From NCBI RefSeq assembly GCF_027887165.1, contig NC_077228.1, positions 206,499,479-206,563,478 of the forward strand: DNA of 64,000 nucleotides. The letters are read 5' to 3'. The stretch is from Monodelphis domestica. Taxonomy: Eukaryota > Chordata > Mammalia > Didelphimorphia > Didelphidae. The translations under genes and the position numbers were made by a program. Below the pieces are notes generated by a model. It was not told the DNA's origin. It searched no databases and saw only the letters and a program-made list of their open reading frames with translations. This document shows, piece after piece, positions 47,240-58,845 of the stretch (position 1 is the stretch's first letter; each line of letters begins with the position of its first letter).

Positions 47240-47256
<17 letters not shown>
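46831..47256 (+). mobile_element. tRNA-headed SINE interrupted by another SINE
   Basis: 5' part 46831-46945 (gaggtagttaagatggctca to tgtgaccctgagcaaatc) resumes at 47158-47256 (cacctggcccttactgattt, tgccttggaaccaatattta) after an antisense SINE of the same family. The 3' end runs into an A/TA tract. Confidence 0.85.
46962..47157 (-). mobile_element. Antisense SINE nested in a SINE
   Basis: cttaccttccatcttggaat to tgagctatccagttgccccc. The A-tail side (plus 46940-46970) is unusually G-rich, ending gtgtgcggcgg. Confidence 0.85.

Positions 47257-47311
<55 letters not shown>
47236..47311. repeat. A-run and (TA)n microsatellite
   Basis: SINE A-tail expanded into A~23 then about 27 TA units. Confidence 0.95.
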
Positions 47312-47316
<5 letters not shown>

Positions 47317-47412
47317 ATAAGTGGGAGCTGAAATTTCAAAATATAATGCTATGGTTTGGAGAGGTTGGTGGTAGTGGTGTAGAGGAAGTAGCTGTACATC
47401 ACTATATGATGT

Positions 47413-47436
47413 GGGGGGGGGGGGGGGGGGGGGGGG
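47413..47436. repeat. G24 homopolymer
   Basis: Twenty-four consecutive G, the longest G run in the window. Confidence 0.9.
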
Positions 47437-47644
47437 ATGGGACCTGTAGTCGCAACAACAGCAATAGATGGGAGGAGAAAAGTCTTGAAGCCAAGTGGGT
47501 AGTATGTCTCTGGAAGGCTTTCTTTAATGGCCCACAGTAATAATGGACCCAAAAAAAAAAAAACTAGCTGAGGAAGAAACACTCTCATTGTTATCAACTC
47601 AAGAAGGTTCAAGTATTAATTTTGTACTTTGTACGAACAAATTT

Positions 47645-48345
47645 ACAGGTTTCATTACAATTTTTTATGAAAGAAAGGGGGAGGGGGGAGGGGAAAGGAC
47701 CTGTTTATACAAAAATATTTATAATTGCTCTTTTTGTGGTAGCAAAGAATTGGAAACTAAAGGGACATTCCTCAATTAGGGAATGGCTGAACAAGTTGTG
47801 GGACATGCTGGTTATGGAATACTATTGTGCTATAAGGAATGATGAACTGGATGAATTCAGAAAGAGCTGAGAAGACCAACATGAACTGATTCAGAGTGAA
47901 ATAAGCAGAACCAGGAGAACATGACACATAGTAACTGCAAAACTGTGGAACAATAAAATGTGATAGACTTTGCTACTAATAGCAATACAATGATCCAGGA
48001 CAATTCTCAGGGACTTATGAAAAAAGAATGATATCTACCTCCAGAGAAAGAACTGTGGAAGTAGAAATACAGATGAAAACATATGACTTATTATTGGTTT
48101 ATTTGAATGTAGGTTTGGAGGTTTTAGTTCTATAAGATTATTTTGCTTACAAAAATAAATATGGAAATTGTTTTGTGTGATGATACATGTATAACCCAGA
48201 TTGAATTGCTTGTCAGGTCTGGGAGGGGGGGAGGGATGAAGGGAGAGACAATACAGGTCATATGACGTTGGAAAACTTATGTGGAAATTTGTTAATGAAA
48301 TAAAAATTCAATAAAGTAAAAAATTAAATTAAAAAACAAGAAAAC
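47645..48345 (+). mobile_element. L1 3'-end fragment, older family than the 42378 copy
   Basis: Encodes the end of ORF2 (YTKIFIIALFVVAKNWKLKG, REWLNKLWDMLVMEYYCAIR, then NDELDEFRKS and a stop), followed by a 3' UTR with caataaagtaaaaaattaa at its end. Sense to the plus strand. Confidence 0.78.
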
Positions 48346-48589
48346 CTAACAATAACAAATCATACCTCTTTCAAAGAAATTAGTCAGCGTAACATGATTT
48401 TGCTCTCCTGAGAGGAAAACTCGCACACAAAGGTACCCCTAATTCTCTGCCTTTATTAATATTTCAAGATTTTGCTGTGTTGGGGGTGGGAGGTGGGGTG
48501 TTTGGACCCCCCCAAAAAGAGGGGTTTTTTATGGGGATAAGTTCATCTACATAAGGAGCTCCATAAATGGAATTCTTTCCAATGAGATG

Positions 48590-48658
<69 letters not shown>
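48590..48658. repeat. (ACT)n-(AAT)n trinucleotide tract
   Basis: About 13 ACT units switching to about 10 AAT units. Confidence 0.95.
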
Positions 48659-50095
48659 TCAATGACTCCTTTGTAATCTGAGTCTTACAGGCATATTAAG
48701 TAACTGGTGCATGTTCTCACTACTAGTAAGGATCAAATACAGAACTTGAACCCAGGTCTCTCTATCCCAAAGAGAAATTTTATCTTCACTGTGCCAGAAT
48801 GTCTCAAGGCTACACATCTAAAAGGATGATATTTGGAATAGTAGAACAGATTTCTCTTATCAATGTGGCCTGGGGGAAATGTTGTTACTATTACTACTAG
48901 GTGGTAACTTTAGTCCAACAATGATCCCAGGCTGATAGATGCTCATCCAAGGTAGCAGTTTCTTATACATATTCTAGATGCTCACACCATATCATACCAT
49001 AGAGAAATGACCCTAAAAAACACATACCAAAATAGGGCAGGTAGAGGTAAATGAGACCACTGGGAACATTAAGATACATCTGGACACATTACAACCTAAA
49101 TACTAAAAGAATATTCTACTGAGAGCACAAATGAAAATATTTTTAATAGTTCTCAACAATTAAGACATGTAATTTCTGGTCCCACATCTCCTGGTCCAAG
49201 TTTTCTAAGTGGTAACAAAAAATCTGAGACCTTTGATTTTCCACAGTGAAAATGGATCTGGAGCATTAGGACACAGAGAGCGGTGAGGTCTGGAATCCAG
49301 CAAAGTGGTCAGGTAAAGAAGTCAGGAGACAAAGAGTTGATGAACATTCAACCTAAAGAAGATGAGGTTTGGGGGAAGGAGCTGGAAAAAAATTACCACA
49401 GATGTTTTCAGAATCCATTCTGTGGGTCTGTTAAGCTGAATTTTGTTTGGTAAAAGAACTCTCCACTATGGGAAAAAGTTGGCCTCATGAAATAGTAAAC
49501 TACCATCATTTTAATTGTTAAAGCAGAGGGAGCAGATGAGCATTTCTACCTAAAGAAGTTAGATTAGATGATCTCTAAGATTTCTTGTCCAAATCAAAGA
49601 TTCCATGATCCCTTCAGGAATCTCATGAAGAAAGTCTTCTCTGTGCCATTGGAAAAACTGAATCTCTGCCAAATTTAAAAGGTATTCTGAGCATCTGCAG
49701 CAGAGCAGACCTTGGCTATTTTTAGGCATAGCTCTGACAAACAAAAGCAAGCCAGTGATGCCTCAATCTCAGAGCAAAACACAAATAAATTCAGGCCAGA
49801 CTCATCTATGTTGCTGGAGCTGAACACTCAAATGGGACATCCCATATTCTCCTATTCATTGGGCTATTTAGTTAGCAGAGACATTTTAAAAAATATTCCT
49901 GATTATCTATTGATTTCCATGACTAATTATTCTTAATATTGCTCTTTTAATATGCTAAGCTCTAATTTGAGTATACATCTAACTGAATACTCTTTCATTG
50001 AGTGTCTCAGTGATGCTTGAGCTTTATTGAAGTATGAGGAGACCTAAAGCCACACTGAGAACTAGATGTGATTGATAGTCTGTAACCCAACTTAC

Positions 50096-50273
50096 CATCT
50101 GGGAATGCTAATACAGGATGAACACAAGAGTCCAACTGGGAAAGGCGCTCCAAAAGGGGAGTTTCATACTGGATCTCAGGAGGCATTGTAGTACCACCAC
50201 TACTTGAACCACCACAGAGTACACAGGAGACATTTACATCACAGCTGCTTCGTATAGTACTGCTTCTGTGAAC
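50096..50273 (-). CDS. KANSL1: KANSL1 exon, Cys-containing region
   Basis: 178 bp encoding [59 protein letters not shown] plus one base. It matches human, which has the homologous CDVNPSCALCG and [20 protein letters not shown]. The spaced cysteines (C..C..C) could be a small metal site, but I do not recognise a named zinc motif. Acceptor cctttgcag and donor gtaagttgg on the minus strand. Confidence 0.96.
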
Positions 50274-50346
50274 CTGCAAAGGGGCAAATAACAAATCTGA
50301 TCGGTTGTACCCTAGTAGTAGTTGTAGAGAAGGTGTATGAGGGTGA

Positions 50347-50400
50347 GTGTAAGTGTGAGTGTGTGTGTGTGAGTGTGTGTGTCTGTCTCTCTCTCTGTCC
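50347..50400. repeat. Imperfect (TG)n tract in KANSL1 intron
   Basis: gtgagtgtgtgtgtgtgag-type sequence ending in TCTC. It lies about 75 nt upstream (minus strand) of the acceptor of exon 50096-50273. Confidence 0.85.
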
Positions 50401-51214
50401 TATATTTAAAAAATGGAACTTAACATGTTATCTGTAGCACACCTCTGCAATACTATTACAAGGTCTGTGCCCTAATGCAAAGTCTTTAACATTTATATTC
50501 ATCTTAAATAGTTGTGCTTACATTCACATTCTCTAATTCATTATCCTCCCACTCAATAAAAAAATGAAAGTTTCTTAATATTTACTAGATTCATATGCTG
50601 ATCAGTATTTTGTATGAGGTATGTATGACCAGAGCCCAGTAGTCTCATATATTGATAAAGAGCATCTTCTGCTGGCTTCCAAGAAATGCCTTTCTAAATT
50701 ATATCCTAACCTATCCCCCATCTTTTTTTTTTTTAACCAAGTACAGTACTCTTTAATTTCTCCAGTATTTAACAAGGGCTAATGGCATTTACAAAAGTGC
50801 CTCAAATAGACAAGTGGATTATAAACTTTTGCCTGTGGGATTTATTACACTAATTGCATGTGGAACAATAGCCATACATTTAAAAGCTGTGGGAGATTCC
50901 AAGTCATATATATGATATTTGAAAATACCTTTACAACATTATCTCTTCTAGGAACTTAGCACCCTGTGTACTCACTAAAAGTTCAAGATCACTTTAGGGA
51001 GAAATGGTAGTAAGTAAAGTTTATCAGTTTCCTTATCATTTTGAATTCTCCTTTAAAGATCAAGACTCCAAATTTAGAAGAGTTCCTCACTACGCACTAA
51101 TCCAAGATAAATATTATTACAGCAAAGTGGCATAAATCTAAAATGTATTTAATTGCTATGAACAAAATTTTATTGCTTTATCAAGCAGTTTTTTTGTGTA
51201 TGCTTCTGACTTAA

Positions 51215-51395
51215 CAGTAACTGACAGCATAGAAACTATTGTTATTGTTAAATCAGAAGACCTAGGTTTCAAGTTTTGCCTTTGCCACAACCTATCAGAA
51301 GCAACACGGACCGCTTCTAAAGCCTCATTTTCCCAGGTTAAAAATGAAGTTGTACTAGAGGGCACACTATTGCTTCCAAAGCTAAGTGCAATGAT
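51215..51395 (+). mobile_element. MIR-type SINE
   Basis: agacctaggtttcaagtttt, gcctcattttcccaggttaa, then aatgaagttgtactagagg. Confidence 0.55.
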
Positions 51396-53639
51396 CATAT
51401 AATCACTACTTAGGCTTTATGTAGATGAATTTGAGAGGGTAAAGATAATAGAGAAAGAAAAACTACCTTAAAGGCTCTGAGGAGAAACAAAAGTCTAGTG
51501 TGTGGCAACACTGAGAATTAACAACTGATACTTCAAACATTTCAGCTCATTTGATTTTTCTTAACACTGAATGGGTAAGTAATAGACGGCAAAGAACATT
51601 TTTACTAACTTGAATTGAGAGCAACATAGAATAGAAATAAGATCATTTAGAGTTAGAAGGGATCACAGTAAGATTTAAAGCCTAAAAGATAAGAAAGAAG
51701 ATGTTGTGAGGAAATAAGAATGCATTTGGGGGGAAATGGTGATGGTAATACAGGGTTTAAATAGTAAAATGGCAAGTTTAAAAGCACCTGATTGCAACCT
51801 ACAATGGTGTATCACTCTCTATACATGCCTCCATTGTCAAATTCTTAAAAAGCATAATGAAAAGGACACCAATGTTGGTCTGAAGTAGGAGTTCTGGTCT
51901 TAAAAGACATTGCATTCTTGTTTGTAAAACGGGAAATTGCTAGTCCAAAAAAGAAAGAATCATGTCATTTATATAGATTTTTTAAAAACTGGACTTTTAG
52001 TGCTATTCCTGGCAATATACATTTAAAATTCCATCTCCACTGTTTAATCAATAGCTGAAGAGTTTCCTACTTTTGAGAATGGCTATGATAATAATCCTTA
52101 AAGTCATACCTGGCACTTTGCCATATGTTCAAATTGGTTTAACTAAGCAAAATCTTTATACCTTGTCTCTACACTGCTGAATAGTTTCATTTACACAGGA
52201 ACATTAGAGACTCCATTTTTGGGGGAAAACACTATAACATAAACACTCAAAAGACCAGGTATGTCTCTGGGAAGAGCCCTATGAGATTTCTACCAGGGAT
52301 TTAAAATTTTTTCTGAAAGCAGATTTCTAATTCATTACCATCTTTAAATTCTTGATGTTATAACATGCTTCATATAACCTTAAGTCTGAGGCTGGGGATC
52401 AGTGGCAAAAAAGTGGACTGGGTAGGGAAACAAGGGTAGAATCAAAGATCCATGATAGAAGAGAATAAGGTTTGGCATCAAGATTCACATTCCAGGAAGG
52501 TAAGGAAAAGAATATTATTAAGACAACTGGGGGAGGTACACTATAGAGTTCCAAATGGGAGCTACAGTTGAAAGAAATAAGCTGAGTGAAGGAATATAAA
52601 GTATCATACTAATACTGGTTTTGGGTAGGAAAAACAGGTCTCCTCTATATATGAGATAACACAGTCTCCTTTCTATGGTTAGGTTTAAGAGAAAGTTAGC
52701 ACCTGTCAAACAAAATTGGAGCAGTGAACTTACTGACATTTTAGAAATATGAATATGCATATAAATAACAGCAAATCCATGTGGTAGCTGGTTTTCCAGG
52801 GTCACTTCCCTTATCCTAAAGGGCAGAAACTAGTTTCTTGTGCAAAATATGGATTCTATGATAATATCAAAGCATGTCTTTCCCAGGACTTCAACTAATT
52901 AAATTTAATTACCCATCAATACTAATTTCAAGTGTGGACAGTATCCAACTAAATTGTCCTACCACATTTCACAAAATAAAAATATCTCCCTAAGATTCAA
53001 AACTAAAAATCACTTCAGAAATTCACCCAACTGTTTAACAAAAAATACCAAAGCCAATCATCCCACTAAATTCCAAGCCATAAATACTAAACATCAGGTT
53101 TCCTAATAACCTTCAGCTTTGTACTAATGGGACAAAGAAAATTATCTTCTTAGAAAGGGTCAAAAATACCCATCCATCTTATAGCAGGTGATCATCCTTC
53201 AAAGCAACTACCATACAACTTAAGCTAAACAAATCCAATTTGAAACAGAAATATTGGCCAGCCTAAGATTTACCTGAAATAAAAAGAGGTCTAAAAAGCA
53301 ACAAGATCCATCATTGATATTTTTTAAACAAACCAACAACTGTTTAATCACATGAAATCTGAACACTAATACAGGACAAAAATCTCTTCATAACTAATAT
53401 TCAATGAAAACACATCTTTTCCCCTTCAAAACAAAAAAAACCAAAACCTCCACTAATTTCCAAATTCTTATGAATGGTACCATTTTTTAAATCTTTTAGG
53501 CTCAAAACCTTAATGTTACCTTAGATTTATTCCATACAATAAATCACAAATACCGCTATATTTCTTGCTTTGCATATCTACAATTGCCTTCCTTTATTAT
53601 TTGCTACTTCTGGCACCTGATGCTCAACTCTCCCTGTTC

Positions 53640-54060
53640 TAATCTATATTGTAGTTATTTCTCCTGTTTAGAAACATTGAAAGGCTCAGCAAAGCCCATG
53701 GGGCAGTCCAAACCCGTTAGACAATGCTTTATTCATCTTTGAATCACTTTAAGTACCTAGAAGTGTTACTTATATATAGTAAGTTCTACATTAAATCACT
53801 TGGGGCAATTTTTAAAGTAACTTATAAGCACATACCCTGAGTCATCTCTAATTAAACCAGCTTCTTCACTGTCTTAGAACAATACTTGGCCTTTTCTGGC
53901 TGCTGTACTTTTGCTTCATGTAGATTTGCCTGCAATGGTGCCTCTCCCTCCTCACTTCTTCCTCTCTGCTTAAAGCCTGTCACTCAAAACCTAGTTAAAA
54001 AACAACCTCTACTATACATTTTTCCTGGATGCCAATTTACCTGTTTGTATATTTTCAAAA
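53640..54060 (-). mobile_element. L2-like remnant, antisense
   Basis: Weak antisense L2 phrases: ttgcctgcaatggtgcctct, tgcttaaagcctgtcactca, caacctctactatac. Confidence 0.35.
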
Positions 54061-54230
54061 GTATTTAATTATTCAGTAACAACATATTAGTTATTTAATG
54101 TTCAGTGTATTTTCTATTTTTTCTCCTTAATTGGATTATAATAACCTAAATTCAATGTCTACATAATATCACCAATTTTGTTACAAATAACAAAGTGGTA
54201 GGGTTTTTTTATTTTTATTTTATTTTATTT

Positions 54231-54372
54231 TAAAACCCTTACCTTCCATCTTAGAATCAATACTATGTAGTGGTCCCAAGGCTGAAGAGAGATAAGGGCT
54301 AGGCAATGGGGGCTAAGTGACTTGCCCAGGGTCACACAGCTAGAAGTGTCGGAGGCCAGATTTGAACCTAAG
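54231..54372 (-). mobile_element. tRNA-headed SINE 3' part, antisense
   Basis: taaaacccttaccttccatc, gtgacttgcccagggtcaca, ccagatttgaacctaag. A (TTTTA)n tail expansion lies on the left (54200-54232). Confidence 0.82.
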
Positions 54373-55364
54373 ACCAGCTGTCCCCAACAAAGTAGTTTTT
54401 AAAGTTTCCTAAAGTTCTAATTTCCTATGGTTGAAAATGTTATTAAATTTTAGAAATTCAAATTGAAAAGTGAAGTGCTTTTGTTTTGAGAGTAGGGAGG
54501 CTCTCCATGTTAATCTTAATGGACTTCACACCAAGGAAACCCAGAAATTTATAAATCAAGATAATAGTTCAAGAACAATTCTGTATCACATGAAACTTCA
54601 ATATAAAACTGTCCAAAAATTTAAGATCTTCCACGGTCTGTTTATGGTCAAGTATACAACTTTAGAAAACACAAGTATGATTATGACTAATTTCCCCATG
54701 TTTGGCATTAATTCATTTAATGTACTATTTATTAACTTGCTTCTCAGTCTCTTAGAAAATAGCTTGGAGTTTAGAGGGGTTTTCTCCCGAAAATTGGAGA
54801 CTTAAGCAACATGGGGAGGAAAACTGAATTTTCTTAAGTTTCTTTTATTCCTGATGACAGTATCTGAACTCTTCTGGAATTATTTCTCTTTTAAGAGATT
54901 ATGAAAAAATTTCATTAAAATCATGGGGGGAAAAAAATTATATTGTCCCAATAACAAAACAAAGCCACTGAAGTAATCAAACATTAATTATATTATTTGA
55001 AATGTAAGTTTAATCAACATCACTGTTTAAACTTCCTTCTTCATTTTTACAAGCTCTACTATAAAAATGATTTAATAACCTTTCAAATCTACAAGTTCTT
55101 ATAGTTCAGAATTTCACCATTTTTGTTAGTATTTAAAAAATCTCTGCCTCTTTCTTATAATAGGATCTCAAACCACACTCCTAATCCAAGAGGGGAAAAA
55201 GTCATCTAAAAATGATAAAAAGAATACCTTCAGTAGGTACATTCATTCTCTTCATTATGTCAGGGTACGTATCTATACCTTCTAATTGTTACTAAAAAGT
55301 TTCAGATACTTCTGATTTGAGCACATTTTTCATCCAGGGCAGATCACGACCTACAAGTACTGAC

Positions 55365-55560
55365 CTTTTTGGACAGGGGTACGATGCTGTTGGGCCGAAC
55401 AAGTCTCCGTTTCTTACAGCTCAGTACAGGACGAGTCCGGGCTGCTCCACATGGACCATCAGAGGAAGTGGAAACAAGATTCAACCGTTGCTTTTTATGT
55501 AGTAGTTCCTCAGCATCAGAACCATCTCCTGGAACATGGTCTGCCAAACCTGACTGGAGT
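55365..55560 (-). CDS. KANSL1: KANSL1 exon with ARTRP WDR5-binding-type motif and nuclear-type basic cluster
   Basis: 196 bp encoding [58 protein letters not shown] and IVPLSKK. Human KANSL1 uses an Arg in this neighbourhood (reported as R592) to enter the WIN pocket of WDR5, and ARTRP resembles the ARTKQ start of histone H3. Assigning R592 to this motif is from memory. CKKRRLVR is a plausible nuclear localisation signal. Acceptor cttgtgtag and donor gtcagtac on the minus strand. Confidence 0.96.
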
Positions 55561-55994
55561 CTACACAAGAGGAGATATGTTAAAACACCTATCTATCTCG
55601 ATATACATTCAAATCAACAGAAGAATAGTCTATTCATTTTATACTGTCCCTCAAAACAACAGTCTTCAATACAGAACACCATTATTTAGTTACTATGGCC
55701 ATAATCAGAATGAAGCCTTATTAAGCTAGACGATTAAATTAATTAGCTTTGATTCCTTCCACTCCTCTCCCCATATTCCAGTTGAGAGAATTACAGAGTA
55801 AAAAGAGAAGAGTAATGAAAAACTATGTCTGAAGGTAGGTAACATGCAAAATTCACACAACATAACCTCTATCTTCAGCTAACCCACATAGGGTTATTTT
55901 AAGAAGATATGATCCAATATTATTAAGTGAATACATTTACTGATAAGGTAGTTTGACAACTTCCTTCTTGGTGTGTAAAGATATTTAAACTTAC
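55561..55994 (-). other. KANSL1: KANSL1 intron (434 nt)
   Basis: Short intron between two well supported exons. No repeat recognised. Confidence 0.9.
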
Positions 55995-56110
55995 GGATTA
56001 ATAACTCCATTGATTGGTCTCACTATTCCACATGGTTTAGTGGAAAGAACCTCTGAAGCATTGGTGGCAGAAGTACCAAGATTTTCCAGTGGGTGAGATA
56101 TAGAATCAAT
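55995..56110 (-). CDS. KANSL1: KANSL1 exon, most 5' coding exon visible
   Basis: 116 bp encoding IDSISHPLENLGTSATNASE, VLSTKPCGIVRPINGVIN and two bases of a Pro codon. Human has the homologous IESVSQPLENHG, LSTKSCGALRPVNGVIN. It begins in phase 0 after a good acceptor (minus strand ccttcctccacag). Adding all eleven exons gives 596 residues, so roughly 510 residues of a human-length protein (1105) remain upstream. By that count this is probably exon 5 of 15. A (UG)n tract in the transcript lies about 165 nt upstream of this acceptor. Confidence 0.94.
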
Positions 56111-56273
56111 CTGTGGAGGAAGGGGGGAAAGTGCATACGTATCACTATTTATTTAATAATATTATTATAATGTTAAGTATATCATCACAACTAAGACAGT
56201 AACAAATTCTATAATGTTCAAGTCATAGAAAACGAGGCTTTATGAGTTAGGAGAGAACACACGAACACGAACG

Positions 56274-56337
<64 letters not shown>
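56274..56337. repeat. (AC)n microsatellite, UG repeat in KANSL1 pre-mRNA
   Basis: About 32 AC units on the plus strand, so (UG)n in the transcript, about 165 nt before the acceptor of exon 55995-56110. Confidence 0.95.
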
Positions 56338-56338
<1 letters not shown>

Positions 56339-56719
56339 CATCATCATCATCCCTTACCCCAAAATATTTGAAAGCCTAAAAACTCACTGCTAATTAAAAG
56401 AGGTATGACAGAATAGTCATGAAACTACCTAACAAAAAAAGTTCAATTTTGGCATTGGAATGATAAACTAATTTTAAATTCCAAATAACCAAAACAAAAA
56501 ACAAAAACACCTTTTTAAATTCAGCCAGCAATGTACCTCGTGCTATATTTTAAGAATAGAAAAAGAATAGTCTTTCATCTCCACTAAAACCATATTATTT
56601 ACTGTATACTGAATGTTATCTTAAGAGGGAAAAAATTTCAAGTTAATTTATTTAGTATTTAACATTTGATAAAATATGGAAAAGATTCAAATTATGTTAA
56701 ATCTGCTCTGTACAATTGA

Positions 56720-57400
56720 CTTCCAAATACTCTACCTTCTCCCTCTGAGCTTAAGTCTGTCATCTCCAAGTAAATATTGGGTGTTCCACAATTACCTCAA
56801 ACTTACCATAACCCAAAATAAACTCAATTATTCTTCCAAAATCTGTCTCTTCTGCAAATGTTCTCATTATGGTTGACAGAATCATATTCCCAGTGGCCAA
56901 GACTCAAAAATCTCAGAATCATCCTTCCTGGTCTTCCTCTCTCCTTCAGTCTCCAAATCCCATCAGAAAGCAAATTCCAACACCTGAAAGCTATTTCCAT
57001 TTTACTTCCAATGCAACCACTTTTCTTACCTACCACAATACCTTCAACTTGGTCTCTTTGTTTCCAATTACCTTCCTTAACCATATATCTTCACATAGCT
57101 GCTGAAGTAACCCTAACCTACCACACAGGTCCGACTTCATTATTTTAAAACCTACAATGGTTCCCCCTATCACATACTGAACGAAGTACAAACACCTCAC
57201 ACCTTTAAAACCCTTCATATTCTGGCTCAATCCTACCATCTCTATTCTGATTCACACAACACTACAATTAGACTATTAAATGCTCCCCAACATCATTCTG
57301 CCATTTCCAATATCTCTGTTGCTCAAGTCAGACTCCATGCCTTTAGAAGTTTACTATGCCCCCCTCCAATAACTCCAATAACTGATAGCCTTCTTTTCCC
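56720..57400 (-). mobile_element. L2-type LINE fragment, antisense
   Basis: Antisense L2 landmarks in order: ccataacccaaaataaactc, caaaaatctcagaatcatcc, cctacaatggttccccctat, cccttcatattctggctcaa, tgttgctcaagtcagactcc. Confidence 0.65.
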
Positions 57401-57448
57401 TTCAGTGTCTAGGTCAGTTGCCCATTCCATCTTGAGCCGTTCATTCTT

Positions 57449-58340
57449 TTTTTTTTTTAATTTTTAACATCTAAAAAAATTTTTTCTTAATTTCTGAATT
57501 CTCTTCCTCTCCTGCACCTGCCCTATCCCACTGAGTCCATATTGGCTATGTTGTGCCACCCCCCCCCCCCACCAAACAAAACAAAATAAAAAGGAAAGGA
57601 AAAGAAAGAGGGGAAATTATGCTTCATCCACACTGAGAATATTAGTTCTCTAAATGAAGGTGGATAGCATTTTTCATCATGATGTCTTCAGAATTATCAT
57701 GGATTATGCTTTTCTGAGAAGCTAAATCTTTCACAGTTGGTTTTCATTGTAATATTGCTATTATTGTGTATAAGGTTCTGCTCATTTCACTTTGCATCCA
57801 TTCATAAGTCTTCCCAGGTTTTTCTGAAACTCTGAAAAACTATCCACTTTGTCATTTCTTATAGCACAATAGCATTCTAATCACAATTACATAACCTAAC
57901 CACAATTTATTCATCTATTCCCCAGTGGATAGGCATCCTCACATTGCCACCACAAAAAAGAGCTGCCATCATTATCTTTATACATGTAGATCTTTTTTTC
58001 CCCTTTTTCTTTGTTCTGAGATACAAACTTAGTGGTGGTATTGTTGGGTCAAAGAATACGCACAGTTTTATTGCCCTTTTAACCAAACTGTTCTCCATAA
58101 TGGCTGTATCAGTACACCTATTTTTACACATCCCCTTCAACATGTTATTTTCCTTTTCTATCAGGTTATCCAAACAGATAGGTATGAGACAGAAATATAA
58201 AACAACTCTGAGGTACTATCATCAATTAAGAATTAGAACTTTTTTTTTCTTGTAATAGTAGCTTTGAATTGTTAAAAAACTGCCTAATTCATATCCTTAG
58301 ACCATTTATCAACAGGTGAATATAGAACTAGATTTCCAAC
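57449..58340 (-). mobile_element. L1 ORF2 C-terminal/3' fragment, antisense, with internal microinversion
   Basis: T-run at the left (A-tail on the minus strand), then antisense L1 landmarks: atttcttatagcacaatagc, attcccc-agtggatagg, ttgttgggtcaaagaatacg, ccaaactgttctccataatg, and cttagaccatttatcaacag at the far end. Inside it, 58191-58216 reads L1 in the opposite orientation to its flanks. Confidence 0.75.
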
Positions 58341-58634
58341 TACTCTTTCTAGATAACCATTTTTTTCATTCTTGAATCTCACATAGTGCTCTGTTCAACA
58401 TCCATCCTTATCCATTTTCTAATTTTTATTATGATTATTGGGGGAAAGGGAATATGGCAGCCCTGATGGGAAAATCCTAATCTCTCACTAAAAATATACT
58501 CTTAAATTCCTTTTTTGGTAGTCCTAATATGTTTAGCATACAGCTGTGGCTATAGTAAACACTTAGAAAATGTCAACATTATTAACTGAAATATAGAAAC
58601 AGAGTTCTTATTTTGAGGTTCTCGCTTGTTGAGA

Positions 58635-58845
58635 GGCTACTACAAAGTAATGAAGAGGGCTTTGGACTTGGAAGTCAAGATGATTCACAGTAACATCCCA
58701 CCTTAGACAGTTACAAGCTATGTAGTGCTGGGAAGTTGCTTAACCTGGATTTCAGTTTCTTCCCTGCAAAATGAAGGCCTTGATGCTCTTTTCAAGGTTC
58801 TTTCTTCCTCTAGCTCTATCCAGTTTTATGAATTGTGGATCTATG
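58635..58845 (+). mobile_element. MIR-type SINE
   Basis: gctttggacttggaagtcaa, gctgggaagttgcttaacct, atttcagtttcttccctgca, tccagttttatgaattgtgg. Confidence 0.65.

Larger units (their letters stand above)
42340..50095 (-). other. KANSL1: KANSL1 intron (7.8 kb)
   Basis: Repeat-rich. L1 with target duplication (42378-43744), MIR-type SINEs (about 46485-46830), SINE-in-SINE (46831-47256), A/TA tract, G24 run, another L1 tail (47645-48345), (ACT)n/(AAT)n tract (48590-48658) and a MIR-like remnant (48690-48800). Nothing recognised in 43760-45170, 45420-46480 or 48810-49990. Confidence 0.85.
50274..55364 (-). other. KANSL1: KANSL1 intron (5.1 kb)
   Basis: Contains a TG-rich tract (50347-50400), a MIR-type SINE in plus orientation (about 51215-51395), an L2-like remnant (about 53640-54060) and a minus SINE (54231-54372). 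The remainder, notably 51400-53600 and 54400-55300, is AT-rich with nothing I recognise. Confidence 0.82.

Noticed and set aside
48590-48658. CRISPR-like or satellite array
   Set aside because: Simple trinucleotide repeats without spacers; an ordinary microsatellite.
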